A stretch of 64,000 nt of DNA from Tulasnella sp. 424 (taxonomy: Eukaryota > Basidiomycota > Agaricomycetes > Cantharellales > Tulasnellaceae): NCBI GenBank assembly GCA_019633425.1, contig WSUB01000024.1, positions 1 to 64,000 on the forward strand. Reading direction: 5' to 3'. This document shows positions 10,128 to 21,809 of this stretch, piece by piece (within the stretch, counting starts at the first letter, position 1; each line of letters starts with the position of its first letter). A program made the position numbers and the translations under genes. The notes under the pieces are model-generated. The model was given only the letters and a program-made list of their open reading frames with translations. It had not been told where the DNA came from and made no database searches.

Positions 10128-12692
10128 TTACAACAACAATTTCGCAAGAACCGCTACAGTTGCCGCACTAACAAGCCAGGAAGCGACTCCTAGCGCTTGA
10201 GCACCATTAGCCGATCCCTCGCTGGTCGAACCGATCGGAGTTTTTCCGTTCCGGCCGTTGCTGGACATGAGCTCGGCTTGGTCCATGGTCGGGATGACGC
10301 GACCCGTGGTCGTGGTCGTGGCGAACGTCTGGACTTGGGAGACCTCGGCTCCAGAGCTTTTAAGCGCCGCGTCATTGAGGAAGACCAAGGCGACACCAGG
10401 TCCTGGAACGCGGATGCTGCAAGTCCCGTCGGCGCCGTTGCATTGGACGGTCTCGATTTGGAGGTCACCTTGCAAGCGACCGTCGGACATGAATTGAGGA
10501 CCAAAGGTTTGGCCGGCCCTGTAAGAAATTATGTGGATCAGCAAGGGAGGAGGGTGTGGCGGACGTTTTGGACTACTTAAACGCACCAGGTGATACCGTC
10601 TTTTGAGCCAACGGAAGGTGCTACGAGGTACTTGACCTTGACCGAAGTCGGGCTAACCGATGGAAGACCGGTCTGTGCACCACCGATGGCAAAGGTCGCG
10701 GTGTAGTCGTTGGCGCCGGGAGAAGTGGGTTGAACGTAGTTGACGAGGACAAGTCGAGAGGCGACGCCGTTCTCGTAGACTTGGAATGGCTGTCAGTATC
10801 GTGCGCTAAGTTGCGAGCAAGCACAAAGCGACTTACTAGCGTATCCAGCTCGGTGTTGCGAGTTGTTGTCGAGCTGCAGGTCAATAACACGGGCGTTGTC
10901 CGTGCTCCCTAGAGCTTCAGCAGCGACGATCTGAGCGTAGAAGATAGCGCCGGTGTTCCAGCCGCGAATCCGGGTCATGTTGGTGGGCGGAGGGGTGAAG
11001 GGATTGTCTGGAGCGAGTCTATAGTTAGACTAGCGAGAAAGCAGGAAGAATGAGTTGAGACTTACAGTACACGTTTTGACCACCAAAGTGCCTACAGGCG
11101 CAAGGGATCGAAATGAATATTAGAAACGGGTTTCCTCTGAACCGTAGGGAGCCCCGTCACTCACAAAAGGCCGTAGGTAAAGTTACCGTATGCCATCTGC
11201 ATGGCGTAGTCGACAGCCCAAAGAGCAGAGGTGAAGGAATCCGAAATGCCGGGGAAGCCCTATCGCAAGACCCAAGTTCAAAATGCGCACCCCATACAGT
11301 CACGTTCACTTTAACTTACACCGCAAGAAGCCGTGTTGGTTTCCATCATCATGAATTTCTTGCCTCCAGCGAGCGCTCGGTTGGCAGCGGGGAAGTATGG
11401 GCTGGCAAGGGCGACGACTTCATGGTGATTCAAGTAGCCCGGGTACAGCTCTTGTGGGTCCTGGTTATTCGGGGGTCCGTAGCAGTTGTGGTGAGGGTAG
11501 TGCATAACGTCGACAAACTTGAGTTGATTCGTGAATTGATCCATATAACCGGCGTCGAGGAGCTGGTCGATCGTCCACTCGCAACATACGGAGGGCCCGA
11601 CAATGTTGGGCTGTTGGATGGGAAGATCTCCGATCATCTGTAGTTTCCGGGTTTTATTAGGTCCAAGATCCGATAAGGTGCTCGGGAAAACGACACACGC
11701 ACGTAGTTCGTCTCGTTGAGGAAGTCGGTGATGCTATATTCGGGCCACTTCTTCAAATGCTTTCCGTACCTGAAGTCGACAATGGTTAGCACAACCGCAA
11801 ACGTGCATGTGAACTAGCTAAACTTACAGATCAGGTTCGTTTGCAAGCTGAAGTCCCAAAAGTCTGTCACCCAAGATAGACATGGCCTGCTGAACGACTA
11901 CACTAGCGTTGTCGTCCGAGTTTGTCCTCAAGAACGGAATGCCGAAGAACCATCTGACGTTGACATGCTTGCTAATTTCAGCCATGACGCGGAGTAAGTC
12001 AAGGGTAAAGTGGACTTCCGGAGTCTCTGTTGGGGCAGCGGTATTTCCCTTGTACTTTTCGATTGTGCGACCATTCGGGTTTCCTTCGAGGTTCAAAGTT
12101 GCCCTGTCTTGGGAGTTTCCACCGACGCGAATGGTAAGTCCGCCAGCACGAGAAGCGAGGATAGCACAGTAGTTGAGGAATTCAGGGCGTAGAACTGGAA
12201 GAAATGAACAGCCGGCCAAGGTTAACGACGGTGCTTGGCATGCCGCCGAGGCCAAACAAAGGCCGCGTACCTTCGGGCTTGTCTCCCACTGACGTAGGCA
12301 AAGACTACATGTTAGGAGATGGTTTTGCTACACGTTAAGGTGGTGGTACTTACTCAACATGGCTGCAACCGACAACTCGATGGAAAACCCTAGGAGAGTC
12401 CCTCCCTATTGACAACAATGGCACGTGAGCAATCCTAGCACTCGGTCATTTTTGCGGTGGCGCGGCTCACCACTGGGTTCCCCATTCCCGTCATTCCACC
12501 ATCGTAAAGTTGAATGAAAGTGTTGGGGTTGAAATCGGCGGGTGGTGCGGGTGGCACGAGTACCGTCTGGTCCGTTGACGCAACAGTGTATTGAGCAACC
12601 GCCGCTGTGCCCGTTGCCGACGTATAAACAGTCACTTGACCCAGAACTGTTGAAGTGGCTAGAGAAAGAGACAAAAGTATTCGCGGTAGCAT
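10128..12692 (-). CDS. GH79 family beta-glucuronidase, secreted, C-terminal GPI-type tail
   Basis: Predicted hydrolase releasing glucuronic acid from glycans such as glucuronoxylan side chains or arabinogalactan. ATG at 12692 begins a signal peptide (MLPRILLSLSLATSTVLG). The reading passes through several short introns. GH79 marks are GGTLLGFSIELSV near the start, LTIRVGGNSQDRATL, the acid/base glutamate in LQLANEPDLYGK, and the nucleophile in FMMMETNTASCGGFPG. A beta-rich C-terminal part follows (YLVAPSVGSKDG, FLNDAALKS). The end, LGVASWLVSAATVAVLAKLL, is hydrophobic with no charged tail beyond one Lys, as in GPI-anchor signals. Two 5' fragments of related genes lie at 26603 and 30280 between xylanase copies. 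It sits downstream of xylanase A on the same strand; the pairing suggests joint work on hemicellulose. The substrate is inferred from the family. Confidence 0.88.
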
Positions 12693-13642
12693 TATGTGTT
12701 TTTACTTTGCTGAGGCTGAGAAAATAGAAGGAGTGGAAGGGCAGATCGGTGATGGATTGGTCGACTGCCGCGAAGGGTGTGAGCTGGCGAAGGGAAGGAT
12801 GGGAATGACAAGCGCGTTCAAAATGGCCATGAGTGAGGGTTTAAAAGGGAGGAAGTGCTTGAGGCTTTGACAAGAGTGCGGCCAGGGCGCTGCGCACGAC
12901 GGCCGCGACGACTTGGCGGCCTTGGTCGAAACATTCGTCACTGCCAAGTCCGGAGCCTCCACATCGGCGGCCAACAGTCTCGCACCATCACCGCACGCCT
13001 CAACGCTAGAGATCACTTTCAAAGTACTATCGGAAACCCTGAAATAAGGTAAGCTAAACGATCGTGGTCACACCTGCTGGTCCTGGCCTCGGAGGGAGGC
13101 ACCAGCCTTCTCGCTTTTTCAAACCCCCTAAACTCCGGACCTTCCGTCTTGGGCGGTTTCAAGAACCAAGACCGTCAATTTAAGGGGTACGTCACTCCTT
13201 CCCTAATCCCAAGACCGAGAACTGCAATGCTTCTGGGGTCCAAACTGTTTACGTTGCGTTGTTCTCCGTGTCCGATATCGCCGAGTGCCGTTACAGCGAA
13301 AACTTCAGGAGCAAGCAGAGTATGTGGACACAGCTAGAGGCAAGAAACAATTGCTTTTTAATAGGTTGTTCCGGGTGGTCGAGACCAACGGACGCGTGTC
13401 GGTGAGCCACACTAAATCGAAACGAACCGTGCGAGTCTTTAAAGGACAGGCCCGGATCCCGCGAAGGACGATATTTGGCTGACGAGATTATTCTCGGTGG
13501 TATAAAGATAACTTCAGTGGCCGGGATGCCTGGCTCGGGGATTACGCTTGCACCCAACTCCAACTTCAGCACATTGTCGATGAAAAGAACGACCCAGAGA
13601 CAACGGACTTGGATAACTATAAAAGCGCAGCTACAGCTTTTA
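12693..13642. other. Promoter region of GH79 and 3' flank of xylanase A
   Basis: This stretch is also present, diverged, at 26990-27770 and 30820-31600, showing that GH79 5' ends and GH10 3' ends were duplicated together. Its right part (13110-13640) also matches 23755-24146. Shared blocks include a GCGGCCGCGACGACT-like core and a CAAGACCGnnAA-type block. I see no gene. Confidence 0.6.
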
Positions 13643-15478
13643 CTAAGCGTTGATGAGAGCAGTGTAAGCGGGCTTGGGCTGGAATGAGGCGTTGAAGAGG
13701 AGTGGGTTGCTGCTCGCCCTCCACGAGTCCTTGTCGGAGACACCCCAGACCTAAAAAGCAAATGGATGAGCTGCATGCAATAGTAAAGGAGTTGGTAGAC
13801 ACTCACAGTGACACCGACACACTTGGGAACCTTGCGGCAAGCGTTGTAAACGGCGAGATAGTCGGCAGGCGAACCCCCGACAATATCAAGCTCAGTGATC
13901 TGTGTTTTACAATAAGTAACGAGACCGCGCGTTCACAGCGTCAAAGATATAAACAGTTACTCACTGCGACTGTTTGATTCGAGGCCCCCGAGGTATATGA
14001 GATTAGAGAGCAGTACAATGTCGGAAACGTTTCGGTGTGTTTTAGACGTTTGGGGAATAGGAAGCGAAAGATCAGTGTCAAACCGAAATATCCTGCCAGA
14101 ACCTAACAGTACCTTCGGTAACGGGAGAGCTGGCAAGCTTCTGCAATGCACCGAGGACTCCTCCGGTTTGACCTGCAGACAAATGGGCTACGAACGGGGG
14201 AGACGGATCAACCTCCTACTTGGGGATGTGTCCAAGCTACCTACCCTGAGAGCCAATACCGTCAATCGGAACACCAGCATTAATTTTCTGGGTGACAAGG
14301 CTGACGAGACCGTTGACCTTGGCGTTGATGGAGTCAAGGTTGTAGTCTGGGGACAGGTGGTATTTGAGTGAGCATGGACACTCACGCGAACCACGTGGTA
14401 CCAGCTGACGCACCGTTAATGTAAAGCTTGGCGGACGGGTCAGCAGCATACGCAGTGTTGAAAGCAATATCGACGAAGGAGGTGCCGAGGAGGTTGGAGA
14501 AGACGGATGAACGAACGGTGCCATCTTCGTTGAACATCTCGTTGACGACGTCCCACTTGATGATCCTGCCCTTGTAGCGTGTGACGAGAGTATTGGCGTG
14601 GTTCTGAATGACAGTGGTCAAAGTGTTCTTGTCACCGATGGCAGAGACCCAGCTGGGGAGCTGTGAGTGCCACTGTGGACAGGGGGGTGCAAGGTTACCG
14701 CTTTCAGCCCGTGGAGAGTATCGGAAAGGGACGTATGACACGTACGACGAGAGTGTGGCCACGGATGAGCTTGCCGTTGGTAATGGCAAAGCTGACTAGG
14801 TAGTCGGCGCCACTGAAGCTGAAACTACCCCTGCTAGGTTCGCTGAAAACGCCCACCTGTCAGGAGCAAGTATTATGACGATAACGATGAGAGCGTACGT
14901 AGCATCCCATTTCATCGAGTTCTCAGGAGTGAGGGCACCGAAATCGTCCTTGACAACCTGGGCGCACTGGGCTTGGCTCAAAGTACCTTGATCACCGCAA
15001 GTACCCCAGTATTGCTTGCCGAGGGCCTTATACTTAGCGTCCAATGAGTTGGTGTTAGGGTTGGAGATAGTGCTGGTGCTGGTGCTGGGCGTAGTAGTGG
15101 TTGAGATGGATGGGTTTGTAGTCGTGGATGGGTTGCTGCTTCCAGGCAGGCACTACGACAGGTACAAAGTATTCAGTCTGTGCTAGAGGGGCTGCATGTT
15201 GCGACTCACCTGGCTGTACCATGCGTTACTATAGACGCAGGTGGATCCGGCGACGCACGTAGTCGCTGGTGGCCGTTGGAAGGATCAGCGATTCGGGATA
15301 CATCATAAAATGCAGATAATACTCACGCCCATTCCAGCCCTGTCCACCACATTGACCTATACGCACGGCAGTGTCAGGAAGGACCGGAGGATTCTGCCGA
15401 GGAGCACCAACCCCACAAAGGTGACTGGGCATTGATGCCCATAGCAAGCAAGGTAAGAAAAAGGGCTTCGGAGTACAT
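13643..15478 (-). CDS. GH10 endo-beta-1,4-xylanase with N-terminal CBM1, copy A
   Basis: Secreted xylanase. Signal peptide [18 protein letters not shown] from the ATG at 15478, then CBM1 ([29 protein letters not shown]), a Ser/Thr/Pro linker, and a complete GH10 domain: [33 protein letters not shown], acid/base glutamate in KWDVVNEMF, nucleophile in VAITELDI, and WGVSDKDSW near the end; stop at 13643. About nine introns. The nucleophile exon is reached through a 5-nt micro-exon at 13965-13969 (TCGCA). The first intron has a weak GTTGGT donor where the paralogues have GTAAGT or GTTAGT, so splicing may be less efficient. This is the most diverged of the four copies ([17 protein letters not shown]). 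Its promoter carries an inserted inverted-repeat element at 15644-16318. Confidence 0.9.
13965..13969 (-). other. 5-nt micro-exon, xylanase A
   Basis: Coding TCGCA between acceptor AACAG and donor GTGAGT. It completes Val and adds Ala before the nucleophile motif ITELDI. Without it the joined frame meets TGA within four codons. Confidence 0.8.
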
Positions 15479-15565
15479 TTTTGATGCGTGATCTGAGTTT
15501 AGCAGAAGGTTGATTTATGGGTCGCCTCAAAATGACTTCCTGAATGCTTGAGTTTTATACTTACG

Positions 15566-15580
15566 GTCGGTCAAACCGGC
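15566..15580. promoter_or_regulatory. Palindrome beside TATA box, xylanase A
   Basis: Inverted repeat GTCGGT-CAA-ACCGGC, with one arm mismatch in this copy. It lies just upstream (minus-strand sense) of a TATAAAA box about 80-90 bp before the ATG. The same element is found at this place in all four xylanase genes, which suggests a binding site for a dimeric regulator. Confidence 0.6.
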
Positions 15581-15643
15581 AGTTGCCGACTCGCTCACAC
15601 TGTCCAGGTCTCACTTGGCCAAGACATTATTACCCCTTCTGTA

Positions 15644-16318
15644 CCTGAACCCAATCCAACCCCTCCCTCTCACGATCCGTTCGAAACTCCGACATTTGGC
15701 AGGTCTCAACGCATGTTCGAATTTTCCAATCTACTGTACCTTACGATTGTTTGCCCAGTCGATATCCGAATTCTTAGGTACTTCATGTCCAGCGCGACAA
15801 GTCCGACATTGAGGAACTCACCCAAAAAGTTTTTCTTTAAATAGATTTATATAATTAAAATATTGTGTAAATCTATTTACAAAGCTGCATATACTATAAA
15901 GGCCGGCGGTCTGCCGGCCTTCGGTTTGAGGAGCACAGCGACTCAGGGCACCGTGTACCACCAAGTGTCGTGCTTGGCACCTTGACTGCTAGCCACGCTG
16001 GGTTAGGTGGCTGCTACATGAGTCGGGCTCAGAGGGCATTAGGGCCGAGGCCGAAGCTGATGCCACCCGAGCCTGACGCATATAGCTGCCTGAGCGGGGG
16101 TTTGGTTGGAGCGGGGATGTTTTCGCCTCGGCATGGCTGCCATTGCCGCCACCACCGACGCCTTCGGATGTTAGACACTGCCTAAGATTGATGCTGAGGT
16201 GTAGGAGAGGGTAGGTGGTGTTCTTGAATCAAAGGGCATTATTTTTCGTTTTCACTCTTTCGAATCGTTGAAACATATGGGAGTTTCGACGGATCGTGAG
16301 GGATGAATTGGCACTTTA
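15644..16318. mobile_element. Non-autonomous inverted-repeat DNA element in the xylanase A promoter
   Basis: Paralogue D reads without a break from CTGTA into TACTCTCCCG (about 33625). Copy A has some 675 bp inserted at this point, flanked by GTA on both sides (15641-15643 and 16319-16321). The ends are imperfect inverted repeats: 15671-15690 (CACGATCCGTTCGAAACTCC) against 16280-16298 read in reverse, with weaker matches outward and inward over about 60-75 bp. Two hairpins lie inside: 12-bp arms at 15838-15849 and 15868-15879, and 9-bp arms at 15899-15907 and 15913-15921. No transposase is encoded. The family is not identified; a target duplication of GTA or TA is the simplest reading. Confidence 0.7.
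15838..15921. repeat. Two consecutive perfect hairpins
   Basis: TAAATAGATTTA pairs with TAAATCTATTTA across an 18-nt AT-rich loop. AAGGCCGGC pairs with GCCGGCCTT across a 5-nt loop. Both lie within the inserted element upstream of xylanase A. Confidence 0.85.
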
Positions 16319-16819
16319 GTACTCTCCCGGATCAGACGAATGCGGTTTATAGACGCTTTCCAAGAGGGTCTACGGCCCACGGCGCTAGCTTAGTCGTGAC
16401 CGAACCACTCTGAGTAAGAACTTGAAGACCAAGGAACGAAGTTAGAGTAGTAAATTTTTCCGGCGTGCGAAGAAGCACCCACTACAGTTATATCTCAGAG
16501 AATATTTCGCGTGCATGAGGTCGCATGTGAGCGGTGCCGACCGCGCCGTAGTTACTCCTTGTTTCAGGAAGGCTGTCTCAGCATCCAATCCTTGCTTACT
16601 CCGAGTCATCTTTTGGTGGTCGTGAGTGCAATCACGCTCGAATCGCCAAATTGAGGGATAATGCGTAGAAGTACCTGCATAAGAGGAAGCAAGATTGTTG
16701 TTCTTTTTGGGTGCGGTGATCCCGCGTTGGAATAGTACACCTGCCAAGATAGCGTGACTTGGACTTCCGACTCGAATCAAAAATCGATCTCCCCAAATAT
16801 CGAATGCCCCCAATCACTA

Positions 16820-19442
16820 TCAAGTAGCTTCTTCTCCCAGGGATAGTTGACGGACTTTGGCAGCTTGGTTCGAAGCGTAAGCGGCATTTTGAGTTTCTCC
16901 GATTTGTTCGAAGACCTCTGCAGCTTCTGTATAAGGGCCAATTGCGTCCCCGTAGTTCTCCTGATCGCGATGCGCGTCAGCAAGGCCCGCCAAAGAGTAA
17001 GCTCTTCCGTATCGGTCCCCAATATCGGTAGAGATTTCCAAGGCCTCTGAAAAGAGCGTGATGGCCTGGCTATACTCGGTTTGAGACCGATGGACGCGGG
17101 CAAGACTCCGCAAAGTCAACGCTCTTCCGTACCTGTCGCCAATGTCGGTGCGGATGTCTAGAGCCTCGGAGTAGAACGTGATGGCCTGAATGTACTCGCC
17201 GCGAAGCCGATGCACGTCAGCAAGACCCTGCAGAGCTTCGGCTCTCCCTTGCCTGTCGCCGATGTCGGTGCGGATATCTAGGGTCTCGGAGTAGAACGTG
17301 ATTGCCTGGCTGTACTCGTTTCGAAGCCGATGCACCTCAGCGAGACCCAAAAGAGCGGAGGCTCTCCCTCGGCTGTCGCCAATGTCGATGCGGATGTCTA
17401 GGGCTTCGGAGTAGAACGTGATCGCCTGACTGTAATCGTTTCGAAGTCGATGCACGCTAGCGAGACCCTGCAGAGCGTCGGCTCTCCCTTGCCTGTCGCC
17501 GATGTCGGTGCAGATGTCTAGGGCCTCGGAGTACAATGTGATCGCCTGGCTGTACTCGTCTCGAAACCGATGGACCTCGGCGAGGCCCCAAAGAGCGTCG
17601 GCTCTCCCTTGCCTGTCGCCGATGTCGGTGCGGATTTGGAGGGCTTCGGAGTAGAATGTGATGGCCTTGTTGTTCTCGTCTCGAATCCGATGTACTTGTG
17701 CTAGCTCAACCAGTGCCGCTGCCTTTCCTTTGTTGTCACCGATCTCTCTGTAGCTATCCAGAGCCTTGGTATAGAAGTCCGACGCGTTCAGATAGTCACC
17801 CTGCCGCCGGTAAACGTGTCCCAGTTTCATGAGAAGCGCGGGTGACTGAGCTCTGGAGGCCGCTGCATCTGCGGTCCGTATCGGGCTTGGCTTAATCATA
17901 GGCTATATCATTTTTTGGTCAATTGCGTGTAATTTACCCGAAGTCAGCATTACTCACCATCCAGTTGATGGACTTTCGGCAAGTCCCAGCAGTTGGTCGT
18001 TTTTCCGGGTCGATGCTCCAGCACGCAAGCATGAGGGAACAGAGTGCCTGAATCAATGACATGCGAGCGTTGTTGGTGATAGAAGGGAGATCTCCCTTAA
18101 CGACCCGTATAATAACGGCGGCGTTGTTGATGACATCTTGAAACGGAATCGAGTTGGTCATCACCTATTCCGGAGCTCATGTTTGAGACCCGATTAAGAA
18201 TAAGATACGACCTGAGCTTTACCTCGTACACTACACATCCCAATGCCCAGATATCGCACGCAAGGGTAGCTCTCTCCTCGTTCAACAGCTCCGGAGCAGC
18301 CCAACGAAGAGTGAAATGATCTCCTGTCAATGTTATGCACAGGGTATTGGCCGGACCACAGGAGGTTGCTTCGAGCGACAGGGCTGGTTGCGGTTTGTTT
18401 CCAGGTTGACTCGTCTCCTTGTCTAGATCCTCGGTTGTTTCATGGCGAGCGGATCCAAAGTCGGTAATGACCGCACGGAACTCGGAGTTGACCAATATGT
18501 TTATCTGAAAACTCAGAGCGATGTTTGCCAGTGGTTCACGATGATGCTCTCAGAACGTACAGATTTGAGGTCGCCGTGGCGGATAGGGGGTTGCTGGCCA
18601 TGGAGGTACTCGAATCCTCTAGCCACGTCGTCGATCTATAATTTAAAGTGTTAGAGGTGGATTGAAGGGAGGTAGCTCGATCGTACCAGCCATATTCGCT
18701 CAGGGATTTCCCACTCGGCTGAGGCGATAAAGTCCTTCAAGGTTCCGTTCTCCTCCCAAGGGAAGACCAGCCACACTACATCCTTGGACAGGTTCTCAAC
18801 GAAACCTTCTAGTTTAATGATGTTTTGGTGAGAAAGTCCGACCAGAAACTCCGCTTCCCTAAGTGTCAACTGAACCGAATGACCTTAACACCGAAACGCC
18901 TACGCGATTCGTCGGAGTCTCCTTACCCCTAACACCCGCGCTGGGTCATTCGATATCTTCATTTTCTTGACAGCAACAGCCTATAAACAAGGTTGAATTG
19001 TTGAGCCGCTGGTCGTCAGTGTCAATTGCTAGAAAGGCTTATTGGTACCGACCTTCCGCTGGGGAGAGGCTTCTCTACCAGGATCAGGTAAGTTGAGACC
19101 TTTGTTTTTGGTCGGACTGGTTTGACCACTTGTGTTTTCGGCACCGGAGGGAGGGACCAAGAAAGCTCGCGAAACTGTTGCACTTGCTCCAGAGAACTTG
19201 CGTGCGTCGTTGGGGAATTCGATAGAAGAAATATCAATTCGTCGATTCGCAAGCTTGTTGAGCTTCTCCCTCTATGAAAAAAACAGTTTTGGTGATTCAT
19301 TGATATTGCTCTTTGATGCTCGGGAAGGACGCACCAGCTTAGCGCTCTGCGGGAATCTACTAAGGGAAGCATCGTGGTTCGAATTTGACCGTGGCTCAGG
19401 CATAGCGGAACGGCCGGCATCGTGGTTTTCGTCTGTTGGCAT
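16820..19442 (-). CDS. TKL-like protein kinase with C-terminal TPR array, copy 2
   Basis: Inverted paralogue of the gene at 1381-4001, alike over the whole length including about 300 bp upstream and about 80 bp downstream. ATG at 19442 starts MPTDENHDAGRSAMPEP. Kinase motifs are kept: AVAVKKMK, REAEFLVGLSHQNIIKLEGF, IRHGDLKSINIL, TDFGSAR and WAAPELL. Eight 40-residue TPR units follow and the protein ends SLGEEAT. One difference matters: the acceptor before the TPR exon is TTAAG instead of TTAG, and using it breaks the frame; a CCAAG six bases on restores it (FG joined to PIRTADAAA). So the gene is probably intact but with a shifted splice site. Otherwise an ATG at 17899 could start a TPR-only protein. 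The 3' end adjoins the upstream repeat of xylanase A. Confidence 0.8.
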
Positions 19443-19692
19443 AGGATGTTTCAAGCGGGACGATGCGAGGTGACGATAAGATTCGCCGTTCGCGGACGGG
19501 CTTTGTAGAGAGTAAGAGGGAGGGAGGAAGCTGACGGGAGTGGGTGCACGTGGTAGATTGTTATTGGGCCCGAAGCGGTGCGTCTCTCCCACCTCTAGCG
19601 ATGAAGTTGAGGTGTCGTCGCGAGTCTGGCAACATCTCACACGGTCACGCGCCGCAAGACTAGGGAATTTGCAGTGCGCAACAGCATAATCG

Positions 19693-19735
19693 ATAATGCC
19701 GCGGCCGCGGGTGACCCTTGGCCTGTCGACGATAC
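19693..19735 (+). repeat. 43-bp direct repeat, left copy
   Basis: It shares a near-perfect 43-bp block (core GCGGCCGCGGGTGACCCTTG) with 22689-22731 in the same orientation. The pair encloses the dehydrogenase pseudogene, the dehydrogenase gene and an inverted-repeat element. Confidence 0.75.
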
Positions 19736-19824
19736 GTTCGCTACTCTACTTTTCAATACTGCCTGCGAAAAGGCAGATCGTCAGTACTATAGCGGGAGTA
19801 CCCTAGCCTGCAGAGTGAAAATAC

Positions 19825-20121
19825 TCAAGAGTCAAAACTCCATCCAACCGTTTCCTTCTGCCACATATTTCCGGGTATGGTGAACACCCCTGGTTGGAAC
19901 GTGGTACCGTGTGGAGGAAGCCTCTACTTGCCGTGGGGAAGTTATTTACGGTCGTTCCAGAGGAGGGCGGCCAGCGAATGCTCGCAGTGCTTCTCAAGCC
20001 GGAATACAAGTCAGGAGGGCTCCGTCTTGATAACTAGGTCGACGAAGGGGAGACACAGAGGGAAACGCCTGAGGTCAGGAGGCTCCTGGCGGAGCATTAT
20101 AGGAAGGAGGTCGCTACATAA
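19825..20121 (+). pseudogene. Last exon of a short-chain dehydrogenase, broken
   Basis: The frame reads ESKLHPTVSFCHIFPGMVNT, later LLKPEYKSG and HYRKEVAT then stop. It aligns with the last exon of the intact dehydrogenase just downstream (EYSKLHPNVGFSHKFPG, LLNPEYKKG, HYRSEVAV). An in-frame TAG after LRLDN and a diverged middle show it is dead. No upstream exons were found. It is probably what remains of a tandem duplicate. Confidence 0.75.
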
Positions 20122-20623
20122 TGTGTTCGTCATGATTGTTCATATGTCGATAGCTTGCGAGTCGAGCTTGTGAAGTATCAAGAGCTTGATGTTTGAGTTC
20201 AGACAGATACTTCAATTGTCGGCCGGCGTGCTGACTAGTAGTTTGGTAATTCACGTCTCACAGACCCGAAGATCCGAGCGGCAGTAAAGTCTTAGTGTAT
20301 CTTACAAAAGTTTCTCAGGATAATATGAATGAAGTGAGTTCGGAGGCGCCGGATGAGCCAATGGTTGGTTGGCCGTGTGGGGAAACAAGGCGGCCGAGCT
20401 GACCAAGCTTGACACGCGTAAGCACCTTATCAACTTCCGTGCACCACACGATGACGAAGCCTTACAAACCTCGGATCGATGCATCCCACTTTCTGGTAAT
20501 TCAAGTCGGAAGACGAGCAGTCACCAGCCTGATCAGCTATGGCTTATAAGTCGGCAGGGCAAATCCACTCTAGCCATCCCCTAAGCAAAAACATCTCTCC
20601 CAACTATCTCATCAACTTGAAAA

Positions 20624-21732
20624 ATGCCTTCCAAACCATCTCTCGCCGAAGTAAAGGACGCAAATGCCTCTGCTGCATGGTCGTATAGACCTACCGCTGT
20701 GTTTGTCGGAGGGACGTCTGGGATTGGTGAAGCAACCGCAAGAGCGTTTGCGACGGCGACAAAAGGTTCGTACTAGCATGTATTCTTACTGCCATCCATC
20801 TAGAAGTTAATGCTGACGCTCGCCTCCGTTGCAGGTCGCGCCCAGATTATTATCGTTGGCCGATCCCGCCCCCGCGCCGAAGCGATTTTTGCCTCTTTTC
20901 CTAAAACGACAGAATCGCAGTACGACTTCGTCGAATGCGACGTATCGGACATGAAGAATATCGTCGACGCTGCGAAAGAAATTCAGTCGAAAGTAACCAG
21001 TGGCAGCGTGAACTACTTGGTCCTGAGTCAAGGGATCTGGCTCTTTGTCGAACCCAAGCAGAGCCTGAACGGAATTGACCTCCGGCTGGTCCTTAACTTT
21101 TACTCTAGGTGGAAGGTAAGGTTGTTAACCATTGCGAAATCTCGGCCAACTACTGATCTAACTTTCTCGTGCGAATGCAGTTTGTCGACGAGCTGATGCC
21201 TCTCCTAGAGAAAGCTGCAGAGAAAGGAGAGGAAGCTCGTGTTATGACCGTCCTCAACCCAGAAGGGGGTGGGCCAATCGATACTTCGGCTCTTGGAATG
21301 AGGAAAACACCACCGTCCGGCCTAGCTCTAGCTAAAGCTGCTACTGAATACACCAATGTCATGATTGAGGTACGTGAACCCGAGCCTCTCAACGAATATT
21401 TTATCTGATACGTCCGTCATTTGATATAGGAATATTCCAAACTTCATCCAAACGTCGGCTTTTCTCACAAATTCCCCGGCGTCGTGAGCACGCCCAATAT
21501 GGATGCCGCTTCATGGTGGACCAAACCTTTGATCGCCATCGCCAGGAGGCTTATCATGATCCAACCCGAAGAGAGCGGAGAACGAAATCTTTCGGCCCTG
21601 CTCAATCCGGAATATAAGAAGGGAGAGTTCTATCTCGATCAATACGCTGGTCAGGTGAATACCGTCACCAAACAAAGCGAGGAGGTCAAAAAGGCCGTGC
21701 TTGATCACTACCGAAGCGAAGTTGCGGTCTGA
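20624..21732 (+). CDS. Short-chain dehydrogenase/reductase family protein
   Basis: NAD(P)-binding Rossmann protein of about 300 residues. ATG at 20624, preceded by AAAA, starts MPSKPSLAEVKDANASAAW. The cofactor loop VGGTSGIGEA lies at about residues 28-37, followed by IIIVGRSRPRAE and ECDVSDM, where the acidic residue after beta-3 and the Arg pattern would suit NADP. NYLVLSQGIW stands at the usual NNAG site. Three introns (20767-20834, 21116-21180, 21370-21429) join in frame. I do not see a classical YxxxK; the matching segment reads LALAKAATEYTNVM, as in several fungal members of unknown substrate. The product may be a non-classical or non-catalytic member. The substrate is unknown. Confidence 0.85.
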
Positions 21733-21809
21733 GCTAGCTCGATTGTAATTGTATGTGCTTATATAATAGCTACGTGTGAATATTCCCATAGCCTCTATTT
21801 TCACTCTCA

